Shown here: positions 54,881 through 64,000 of the stretch, one piece after another
How positions within the stretch are numbered: position 1 is the first letter of the stretch
How the letters are laid out: every line of letters starts with the position of its first letter
Source of the DNA: Pyropia haitanensis
Taxonomy: Eukaryota; Rhodophyta; Bangiophyceae; Bangiales; Bangiaceae
DNA length: 64,000 nt
NCBI GenBank assembly: GCA_008729055.1
Contig: SDUX01000007.1
Span: 3,726,090-3,790,089 of the forward strand
Reading direction: 5' to 3'
Position numbers and translations under genes: made by a program
The notes under the pieces: model-generated
Told to the model about the DNA's origin: nothing
The model's database searches: none
Seen by the model: only the letters and a program-made list of their open reading frames with translations

Positions 54881-57800
54881 GTCACGGTGAGGGATTGGGG
54901 CGCGCGGCGGCGCCGGTGGCGGCAGCCACGCGGGGCACCATTATATACACCTCTCCCCCCGCCCCCCCCACCCACCTCCGCGTGTGCCCAACGGGTCGCC
55001 GCGCCCACGCCGCCGCCGCCGCGGCTGCGGCCGTTACTACCACCCCCAAAAACACGGTGATGGACGGGCCGCACGGGGCGGGGGAAAGTTCCCGCCAACA
55101 GATCGACACCGCGGCGCCGCGTCGCCGACGGGCGGCAGAAACGGCCCGCCGCCACGGCGTGCGGTCCACCTGGGTGGGAGCGCGGGAGACGGACAGGGTG
55201 GGCGGGGGATCGAAGACGAGCACCGCCGCGGCCGCCCGCCGCCGCGCGCCGCGCGTCGCGAGGAGGCGGCGGCGGCGTGGTAGACAAGAGGGCGGGAGCG
55301 TCGGGTCGGGTCGGGGGGCGGGGGGGGAAAAGGGCGGCCATTGGCGGGAGCGGGTGAGCGGAGCTTGGGGGGAAGAGGTCGGCGCATCGAGCGGGGGTCG
55401 TCGCCGCGCCAGGCGGGACGCCACGCCGTGGCGCGGCGCGGTGGGCGGCCGACGCGAGACGCGACGCCGGGGTGGGGGGGCGACAGTGGCCGCGCCGCCG
55501 CGGCGCGGCGGCCGCAGCCGCCACACGCGCAGCCGGTCGCCGCGACGATGGCGGGAGCCGCGTTGGAGCGACAGAGGCGCGGAACGGTACACCGTGCGGG
55601 CGGCTGCGGGCGTGCCCCGCCCGCCGCCCCCCCTCCGCCATGGCCCATCCCCTCCCGCCACCGGCGCCACGATCGGTGCCGATCGCGGTGGGCGGCGCCG
55701 CCGGCTCGGCGGGTTCAAGCCGCCCCCGCCGTCGGCCGCGTCGGCCCCCCCCCCCCTCAAACCCCCGCGCCGCGTCGCGCGCGGCCCGCACGCCGCGGCC
55801 CCCGAGTGGCCGCCCGTCGCCCGGCCGGCGGCGGCGGCGGCCGCCCCTCACCAAAATCCGCCACCCCCCACCGACGCGCCGCCGTTGCCGCCGCAGGCCG
55901 ACGTGGCGTGGGCAGGCGGCGCGGGCTGTCCCGCCGGCACATTCCAAAACGGCCACGTGCCGCTGCCGTGTAGCTGCTGTCGGCCTAGGAAGCGTGGGGA
56001 GGGAGGAGTGAGGGAGTGGAGGGGGGGGGGGAGGGGGAGGGGGGGGGGGGGGGCGAGTGGCATATGCCGTGGCCACGACGCTGCCGGGGGGGGTGCCGGT
56101 GGGGAGCGCTCGCCGGTCGTGCGGTCGCGGCCGTGAGCCGCCGCGGCATCTAGCAACGGCGCCCGCCGCGGCTGGGGGCGCGGCGGGAGGCGGCCGCCGC
56201 CGGCCCGTGTGGGCTGTTTAGGGGGGGGGTCGCCGGCTGGCCGGCGCGCCGCCAGCTGTGGGTGTGCCGGCCGCCGCCGGGGCTGGCGAGCGAGCGCACC
56301 CGCCGCGGCGCTCCGCGGCCGCGGATCGGTGGCGGGAAACCGACCCGACGGCCGGCGGATTGGTCGGCCGCCGCCGCTGCGGCGCGCCCCGCTCCGACGC
56401 TGCATTGACGCGGGCGGCGGCGGTCTCGTGTGGGGCATGCGTGTGGGGGGGCCGGCCGGCCCGCACCCCCACCGCGTCCGCACACGCTGCTCGTTGGGGT
56501 GTGCGCGACCGGGACGACCGCGAGGGCGGCCAAGGCGTGCAGCGGCTTGGCCTGGCACGTCATGGGCGCGCCGCGCACCGTGGGGGGGGGCGCGCGGCGT
56601 CGGCGCACCACTGCGGTGATGGCAGCCGTCCCGGTGGGCGGCCGCCGCCGCTGAAGGCGTCCCGGCACCACCGTCGTGACCCACGGACACAAAATCCGAG
56701 ACGCGGGAACGGGGCCCCTCGCCATGCCGGACCGAGGGCGGCGCCGTTGCAGGGGAGCCCGTTTCTTTTTTGTTGTATCCTTTTTTCCAGGCAACCCCGT
56801 CGCGCGCCACCCCGCCCGCCGCCCCCCCCCGGCACACATTCCCCGGGGGGGAGTGGGCGGCGCGGACCGCGCCGCCGCCCCTCGCGCGCAGCCCGACGGT
56901 ACCCGCCGCGTCCGCCCAGCCCGATGGGGCGGCGTTACGAAACACAAAAAAAAAAACACCGCGCCGTGGCGAGCCGGCGGCGGGCAGCCGACGCGGCGCA
57001 CCCCCCCCCCGGCGGGGGCAGACGGCCCAAAACGACCCACCGCCGCCCCGTCGTGGCCGCCGCGGCGGCACGCAAAGCCGAGTGGCGCGCGGCGTGGCGC
57101 GAGCGCCCGCGCGGTCCGTGCTCGGGGGGGGGTTGGGGGGGGGGAGGCGCAACGGCCCGCCGCGGCCCATGCGGGCGCGCCCTCCCGCGCCGGCGGACCG
57201 CGGCCGGCGCGCCGCGGGCGCGCGTCCGGCGCGCCGCCCCGCCGCAGCCGCGCCGACCGCGATTGTGTGCCGCGGGCGCGGTCGCCGTCGGCGGGCGACG
57301 GGTACCCAAAGGGCAGACGCGGGCCGCGGCCGCCGACGGCGGCGTCGCGTTCCCGCCAGCACGGCGGCCGCCGCGGCGGGGCAGCCCGCCGCGGCGGCCT
57401 CGGCACGGTGTGGTCGTCGGGTTTCACCCCCCCCCCCCCCCCCCCCCCTCCGCCCCTCTCCAGGCGGATGGGCGGCTGGCCCGCCGCGGGTGGCGGCACC
57501 CCGCGGCCGAGGCGGTCAGCGTGGGCGCCCGCGCACCTTCCCGCCATCCCAACACCGCCCCGCCACGCGTGCGCGCCGCTCGTCGCGTCGGGTGGCGCCC
57601 GCCGTCTGCCGGCAGCGGCTCGGCTCGGCCCACTGTGCCGCCCCGTCCCGCCCCCGCCCTCCCGCGCAAGCGCGCGGGCGCGCGCACCCCGCCGTGTGCG
57701 CCCGGGCGGTCACCCCCCCCGCGGTTCTCCCGCTGGGCGCTCGCCTGCGTTGCTGCGGCGCCGCCGGTCGGGTGCGCCGCCTATTTCAATCCCCCGCCCC

Positions 57801-57900
57801 CCCGACGCTGTCGCGCCCGGTAGCCGCCTGCCGGCTGGCACCTACGGTCGACGTCCCGGTCGTCGTTGCCGCGGCTGCCCGTCATTGCGCCCGACGGCGC
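54880..57900. other. GC-rich low-complexity region, no gene called
   Basis: Arg/Ala/Pro/Gly frames are open on both strands with no recognisable domain. Holds G runs at 56019-56053 and a 22-base C run at 57427-57448. A T-rich spot at 56763-56790 (TTTCTTTTTTGTTGTATCC then a CAG) resembles the 3' end of an intron on the plus strand, without a convincing partner. Confidence 0.35.
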
Positions 57901-57928
57901 GGCCGTCGGTGCCACCTTGGCAGGCCAT

Positions 57929-59650
57929 GGCCGCCGGGGTGGCCACCGGTGGCCGACGGCGTCGGGTCTGCTGGCTGCTGTCGCGGTCGTGGATGCCGCC
58001 GCCGCCGCCTGTGTTGTCCCTGTGGGTGCCGTTGTGGACGGCCAACGCCATGTCGCACGCGCCGGACGTTCAAGCGTGGGTGTTGCCTCCTCGGGTGGTA
58101 CCCCCGCTCCACACCATGGTAAGGGTCGTGTTCTTGATGCTCTTCAATAGCAGCTTTGTGGTTTCTTGTTCCCGCCTTTGTCTGTTGACCTGTGTGTTTT
58201 TGTTTCCTTTCCCCGTGTGCGATGCGCTTGGGTGTTCCTCCCGCTTGTCGTCTGCCACCTCGCTGTCCTCATCGCCCCCTTTCCCTCCGCAACTGGCAGC
58301 GCCTGTTTGGGTGCATTGGTTTCCCTGCCGCCGGTCGCCCCTCTCCATGACCGGGGAGGAGCGGTGCCGCCGGTGGCGGACGGCGGTGGCGTTTGGCGGC
58401 GTCGCCCCTGTGTTGCGCCCGCGCCGGGGTGGCGGGGGGGCACGTGGTCTGGCGCCCGACCCCCGACCTTCCGCGCGCGGCGCCCCCCGACCGCTGCTAT
58501 TGTGCGCAGTGGCTGGGTGGGGGTTGAGCGGACTGGCAGGGGGCGGACGGTGACGGTGCCCCGTGTGTCGTGGCATCGGCGGGCGGGGGTCGGCAAGGGG
58601 GGACGGGGTCGCCCGCGGGCTCGCCCTCCTGCCGCTCCACCGGCTCGCCGAGTCGTTGGCACACGGCTTTGACGCGGGGGTGGTATGGGTTTGGGTGGGG
58701 GGTTCGACGCACTTGGGGTGAGGGCTCTATTGAGGGGAGCGGTGCGACCGTGGAGCGTAATTCTGAACCGCTTCTCGCTTTCGCGTCCTCTTTGCTGTTC
58801 GTGGCTGTGCCTGTCGTGTGTGCTTTGTCGGTCTGTGAACCCTTTCCCGGTTCCGTTTTCCTCTCCTTGCCCCGACGCCAGCGGCGTCGTCGATTGACAC
58901 CGTCCCTGTCTCCCCGCCGCTGCTCGCCGCGTCCCCCGCGACTGCCGCCGTGCGGTTGTCGCGGTTTGCCATCGGCACCTGCTGGCCGTGTGGCAAGAGG
59001 GCGACGGCGGCAAGGCACGGGCGGGCAGCGGTTGCCGCGGGAGGCCGCGACGGCCGTTGCTCTCTCGGGGTCGGCGCGCCCGCGGCGCGGGTCCATGGCT
59101 CGTCCCGCCACGGGCGGTGGCGGCCGCCACTGCTGCTGGTCGCGGCGTCGGCGCTCCCCAGTGGCGGGCGGTGGTCGGCGGGGGCGGCACGAGTGCGGTG
59201 CGGTCGCGCCCGCCGGCCAGCTGTTGGTCGTCGCCGCCGCTGCTGCTGGCGCCGCCGCCGCGCGCCCGTCGCCCGCCCGTGTGGGCTGTTGGCGCTGGCG
59301 GGGCGGGAGCTGCGCGGCTGCCGCCCCGCCGTCGACGGTCGTAGCGGGCGGTGCGGGCGGGCGGCGCCTGTTTTTGGGGGCGGGCTGTGGGGGCCCCACG
59401 GGAGGTGGCCGCGGGTCGACGGACTGCCGGCGGGGTGGCGCGTGTCGCCGGTGGCGGCGGGGAGCGCCGCCGCCTCGGCGCGGTGGCGATGGTGGCGGCA
59501 TCAAGCACCGGCGCATGGCGGCGGCACGGTGGGTCCTCCAAGACGGCGGGCGCGGCCGTGCTGGCTGCGTGCCAGCGCCAGCGTCTTTTTCTGGCGGCAC
59601 TGGGTGGCGGTAGCGGCGGTGGACGGGTGGCGGTCACTGCCTGATAGGGC
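57929..59650 (+). CDS. doubtful spliced gene, product not recognised
   Basis: Only intron-like signals support this. A donor CACCATG/GTAAGG at 58119 is followed by T-rich sequence (58120-58298) ending in a pyrimidine-rich acceptor, CTGGCAG at 58299. A second T-rich stretch (58740-58870) ends in GCCAG at about 58880, followed by GC-ended codons reading SSIDTVPVSPPLLAASPATA and RLSRFAIGTCWPCGKRATAA. The frame before the first donor could be either of two; one starts at ATG 57929 (MAAGVATGGRRRRVCWLLSR). The pieces cannot be joined into one frame with certainty and no domain is visible. It may be a transcribed noncoding locus or chance. Confidence 0.2.
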
Positions 59651-59829
59651 GGCACGCACCAACGCGCCACTGACCACCGGTGCCGCCTCTGGTCCGGGGG
59701 ACGGTACATGATGGTCACGAAGCGGGGCCGCTGTTGGTCCTGTTGGTCGGCGGCAGCGGGCAGCTGCTAGCGGCGACGGCGAGCCGTTGCCGACTCTCCG
59801 TCCGGGGCGGCCGCCCCCGCCGCCGGCGT

Positions 59830-62800
59830 TGGCGGCGCTCGGCCGATGTTGGACCGCTAGCAGCTGCTCGCCGCCGGCTTCCGCGGCTGCTCTCATTGGC
59901 GGGGGGAGGTGCGCCCGGCGTCGAAGAGGGCGTCTGGCGGGTGCGGTGTCACGCTTGCGTGGCGGTCGCGTCTGACTTTGCCGTCGGGCGGCCGCGTGTG
60001 TTGGCAAGCGCGTTGCACTCGCCGCAGGTTTTGTCGGCGAGCGGCTGCGGGCGTTGGCTGCGGACGGCGGCGGCGTGCGTTGGCGTTGGGGCGGCTTGCC
60101 CCTATCGGCGCTAGTGGCGGGCGGCTCCTGGCGATGGCGTGTGGGCGGCGCCCACCGCTGATGGTCTTGCTGGGCGGTTGTGGGCGTCAGCGGTGGCGTG
60201 GTGCGTGGTGCCAACTGTCGCGGAGGGCCGCTGCTGGCGTTGGCGGGGGGCTGGCGCTCGCCGTGGACGTTGCCGGCGGATGGCTTTTTGTCTTGACGTG
60301 TGGGCGGCTTTTGGCGTCTTTTTGTGACGGCGAGCGGCTTTGGCGACGGGCGGCCGCTGCGTGGCCGCCAAGTGCCGCTCGCCGCCGGCGCTGGCGGCGG
60401 GTGGCTGCTGGCAATGGCGTGGGGGCGGCTCTCGTGGCTGGCTCTAGCGGCACGCGGCCAGTGACGTTGGTGTGGGGGGTTGCTGTTGGCATCGGCGTTG
60501 GCGCCTGGCGGGTGCTGCCTGGCGCGGACGCGGCGTTTGCCTCTGGCGTTGGGGGCTGCCGCCTGCCGGCGCCGCCGAGGGGGGGTGGCGCGTGCTGGCG
60601 ACTTTGGCGGCTGGCGGCTGTTGGCATGGGCGGGGAGGTGGCGCTTTCCACCGACTGTGTCGTTGGGTGGCCGCTTGTGTTGGCGGGCGGGTCGCGCTCA
60701 CCGCCGACTTGGACGGCGAGCGGCTGCTGGAGTTGGCAGCGGGCCGCTGCGTTCGTTTGGCGTGGCGGCGGATTCCGCCGTCGGCTCTGGCGGCAGCGCG
60801 GCTGCTGGTGGTGGCACAGGAGTTCTGCTTGGCGTCGCTGGTGACGGCAGTTCACCACTGGCGTTGGCGCGGGGGAGGCGCTTGCCACAGGCGTTGGCGG
60901 CCGACGGCTGCTGATGACGGCGAGCGGCTGGCGCTCGTGTCGGGCTGTGCCGTCGGGCGGCCGATGTTGTTGACAAGGGGGGTAGGCGCTCGCCGCGGAC
61001 TCTGACGGCGCGCGGCTGGAGGCGCTGGCAGTCAGCTGGCACTGTTTGTCGTGGGTGTGAAGCTCGCCAGCAGCTTTGGCGGCGGGCGGCCACTGGCGTG
61101 TCTTCCGAGGTTGCACTTGGCGTCGCTGGTGGCGGCGGGCGTCTGCTGTTGGATCGGGAGGCGGCGCTCGCAGCCGGCTTTTAGCGGCGAGCAACTGATG
61201 ACGTTGGCTGGAGAGTTTCTTTTGGCGTCCCTGGTGGCGCCGAGCGGCTGCTGGCGCTGACCGAGCCGTCACGCGCACCGCTGTCTTTGGCTGCGGGCGG
61301 CTGCTGGCGTTGGCGTGGGGATGGCTTTATGCGCCGGCGTAGGCGGCGAGCGGCTGATGACGTTGGCTGGCAGGCGGTGATTGCCGCCGGCGTTGGCAGC
61401 AACCGCCTGCTGGCGCAGGCGGGGGGGGGTGCCTTTTGCCGCCGGCGTTGGTGGCGGGCGGCTGCTGGCTTTGACGACCTCGTGGCGCTCGCCGTTGGCG
61501 TCTCTGTCCGGTGGCTGCTGGCGTTATCGGCGGCGCCATGCCTGCCGTCAGCGCTGGCATTGGCGGAGGGGTGGCGCTCGCCGCGGGCGTTGACGGCGGG
61601 CAGCGACTGGCGTTGGCAGGGGGGCGTCGTTTTGCGTCTCTGTCAGTGGGCGGCTGCTGGCGTTGTCAGCGGGTCGTTGCTGGGCGTGCGAACGATTGTC
61701 GCAGCAGCGTTGGCGGCGGGCGACTCCTGGCGTTGGAGGGGGGGTTGACGCTCGCCGCTGGCGTTCCCACCGGGAGACGGGTGGCAAGGTGGCTCATGCC
61801 GTCTCTGCTGGCGGCGGGCGGCTGCTTGCGGGACTGCGGCGCTCCCCGCCGGCTTTGCCGTCGTGCGGGCGCTGGTGTTGCCAGCGGTTGGCTGCTCTTT
61901 GGCGGGAGGGTGACGCTTGCCGTCAGCTTTGGTGGTGGGAAGCTGCTGGCGATGGCTGGGGGGGGGTGTTTGCCACCAGGATTCGCGCCGGTGAGCTCTT
62001 TGGCGAGCACGCGGGGGTGACTCTGTTGGCGTATCTGGTGGCGGCGGGCGGCCAGTCGCGCTGTCAGCAGGCGGCCGCTGCTGGACGGGTGGCCGCTCTT
62101 TGCCACCGGCCTTGCCGCCGGCCGGCCGCTTTCGTTGCTGGGTGCGGGGGCACTTGCCGCCGGCGTTGGCAGCGAGCGGCTGCTGCCGTTGGCTGTTTGA
62201 GTTGCGCTTGGAGTTGCTGTTTGCGGCGGGCGGCTGCTGGCGTCGCCGCGGGGGTGGCGTCTGTGGACCGTATTGAAGGCGGGCAGCCGCTGGCGTTCCC
62301 AGCGGTCGGCCGTCGTGTGGTGGTGGGGTGGAACTCGCCGCCCGCTCTGGCGGCGAGTGGCGGCGGGCGTTGGCTGGCGAGCTGCGCTCGGCGTCGCTGG
62401 TGGTGGTGCGTGAACGCTTCCGAACCGGGAGGAGGCGGCTGACGCTAGTATTGGCGGCGGGCGGCTTTTGGCGGTGACGGGTGGTCGTTCTCGCAGCCGG
62501 GATTGGGGGTTGGTGGCTGGTGGCGTTGGCGGGGGGGTGGCTGTTACCGCTGGCGTTGGTGACGGGTGGCTGCTGGCGTTGGCGGGTTGGTGCCGTTTGC
62601 GGCCGGCTTTGCCGTTTTTGCGGTTGGTGGCGTTACCCGCAGGCGGCTGCTGTTGGACGGGTGGGCATCGCTGGCCTCTCTGTTTGACGTCGCGCGGTCG
62701 CTCGCGTTCCTGGGGGGGGCGCTTGCCGCCGGCGTTGGCGGCGGGCGGCTTCCGCCGTTGGCGTGCGGGTGACGCTGGCCGCGGGCCTTGGCGGGAGACT

Positions 62801-64000
62801 GCTGAGGACGTGCGCGGGGGCGTGGTGCTCGGTGTCGGTGCTGGCGGCGGGCGGCCGCGGGCGTTGGCGGGGAGCTGGTGTTTGTCGCTGCTGTTGGCAG
62901 CAGGCGGCTGCTGACGTTGGCGCCGGCGTGGCACTTGCCGTTGGCGTTGGCGGCAGTTTGACCGCTGACGCTGATGGGGGGGTGGCGCGTCGAGTTGAAC
63001 GGCTGCTGACCGCTGTTGGGCGTGAGCGTGGCGCTGGCTGGCGTGGGGCGGGCGCTCGCCGTCGGCGTTTGTGGAGGGTGGCCCCTTGTCCGCGGTGGGC
63101 GGCGCGGTTTGCGTGGGGCTGGCTCTCGCTGCCGGCTTTTTTTGGCGGGCACGTGCTGACGTACGCCGGCTGGATGTTCTTGACGCCGGCTGGCCAGGCG
63201 CGGCCGCTGGTATTCACAGGGGGATGGCGCTTGCTGCTGGCCTTGCCGTCGAGCGGCTGCTAGCGATTTCATCGGCCGGCCGCTGTTTGACGTGGGGGTC
63301 ACGCTCGCTGCCGTCGCTGGGAGCAGGCCACTGCTGGGGTCGGCGGGGTCGTGGCGCTCGCCTGCCGGCTTGGCCGTCGGGCGGCTGCAGGCGTCGTCAG
63401 CGAGCGGCTGCTGTTTGACGTCGGGCTGACGCTCCCCGCCGCCGCTGGCCGGTTGTGGCTGCTGGCGCTGCGTGAGACGTGGCGCTTGGCGTGGCTGTTG
63501 GTGGCAGGCAGCTGCCGGCGCCTGCGGGGGTGTGCCGTAGGCGATTGGCGTTGGCGTCGGGCGGCTGCTGGCGGTGTTGCTGGGGTGGAGCTTGCCGCCG
63601 GCGTTGACAGTAGGCGGCTGCTGCCGTTGCGAGCGGGCGGCCGCCGTCTAGCGGTTGGGTGACGCTCGCCGCTGGCTTTGGCAGCCGGGCGGCGTTGACG
63701 CTTGCCGCCGGCGCTGGTTTTGCGGCTGCTGGCATCGGCTTCGTGGTGACGCTTTTGGTCGCTTTTGGCGGCTGGCAGCGGCTCCGGTTGTCGTGGCGCC
63801 TGCGCTTGCCGCCGGCTGTGGTGGCAGGCGGCTGCGAGCGTTAGCGGAGGTGAGACGCTTGCCGTCATCGTTGGTGGCGGGCAGTTGCTGGCGTTGTGAA
63901 CGCTCGGTCGCCGTTTGGCTGGTGCAAGCCTCGTGGCGAAGGCCTTGTCAGCGGTCGGCTGCTCGCGCTGGCGTGGAGGTGCTGCTCGGCTCTTGTATTG
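59830..64000 (+). repeat. degenerate 53-bp-period satellite array, continues past the window
   Basis: More than 4 kb of diverged tandem units. Clean consecutive units at about 61285-61490 measure 53, 53, 55 and 53 bases, each starting near GCCGGCGTTGG and containing the core GGCGGCGGGCGGCTGCTGGC. About 75-80 units fit into the visible part. Neighbouring units differ at many positions, and units with 1-3 base length changes are common. Since 53 is not a multiple of three, the reading frame changes from unit to unit; open frames here (up to 420 codons) are therefore not genes. The left edge is gradual (59.7-60.1 kb); no right edge is seen. Confidence 0.88.

Noticed and set aside
54895..58553. 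Four overlapping 400-620-codon frames on both strands
   Set aside because: Mutually exclusive, low-complexity, crossing long G and C runs; typical of stop-poor GC-rich DNA.
61666..62934. 420-codon minus-strand Pro/Arg/Ser-rich frame
   Set aside because: It crosses two dozen 53-bp units, whose period changes the frame each time; open only because stops are rare.
45243..64000. CRISPR array or mobile element as the explanation for the repeats
   Set aside because: No constant repeat with unique spacers, no terminal inverted repeats or target-site duplications, and no transposase or reverse transcriptase motif in any frame. The organism is eukaryotic.

Overview
The window is nuclear DNA of a eukaryote with extreme GC content. 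I infer a bangiophycean red alga of the Porphyra/Pyropia type. Genes are mostly intronless or carry one to three short GT-AG introns, third codon positions are almost always G or C, Ala/Gly/Pro runs interrupt conserved domains, and one protein starts with the MAFV-type plastid targeting peptide common in red algae. The species assignment is inference; no marker gene is present.

From 1 to about 45 kb the window is gene-rich. In order it holds: the end of an FKBP-type prolyl isomerase (+); a probable plastid membrane protein (-); an all-helical ARM/HEAT-like protein (+); a possible 40-residue membrane microprotein (+); the mRNA export helicase UAP56/Sub2 in three exons (-); a cyclopropane-fatty-acyl-phospholipid synthase with its 5' end unresolved (+); a BUD22-family ribosome biogenesis protein (+); a pentatricopeptide repeat protein (-); the TFIIA large subunit (+); a MAP kinase with an unusual T-A-Y activation motif (+); mitochondrial pyruvate carrier subunit MPC2 in three exons (-); a large kinase joining an N-terminal kinase-like (pseudokinase) domain to a C-terminal TKL/Raf-like kinase (-); an unrecognised protein (-); a leucine-rich-repeat protein with an N-myristoylation signal (+); a DUF829/TMEM53-like alpha/beta hydrolase (+); and a poorly resolved, frame-broken gene (-). 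These are mostly unrelated housekeeping and signalling genes, each with its own promoter. I see no operon-like or pathway cluster.

From about 45.3 kb to the end the window is gene-poor and repetitive. At 47.6-52.2 kb there is a degenerate 12-bp array that contains an 0.8-kb direct duplication whose copies differ by multiples of 12 bp. At 59.8-64.0 kb a different, 53-bp-period degenerate satellite runs off the window end. Between them is GC-rich sequence with at best one doubtful spliced gene near 58 kb.

A recurring oddity is long poly-G/poly-C tracts (up to 24 bases). Reading frames of otherwise intact genes shift by one base at five of them, always in the sense of one missing base. This points to homopolymer undercalling in the assembly rather than to pseudogenes. 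Very long open frames elsewhere are a by-product of GC-rich, stop-poor DNA and were left out.
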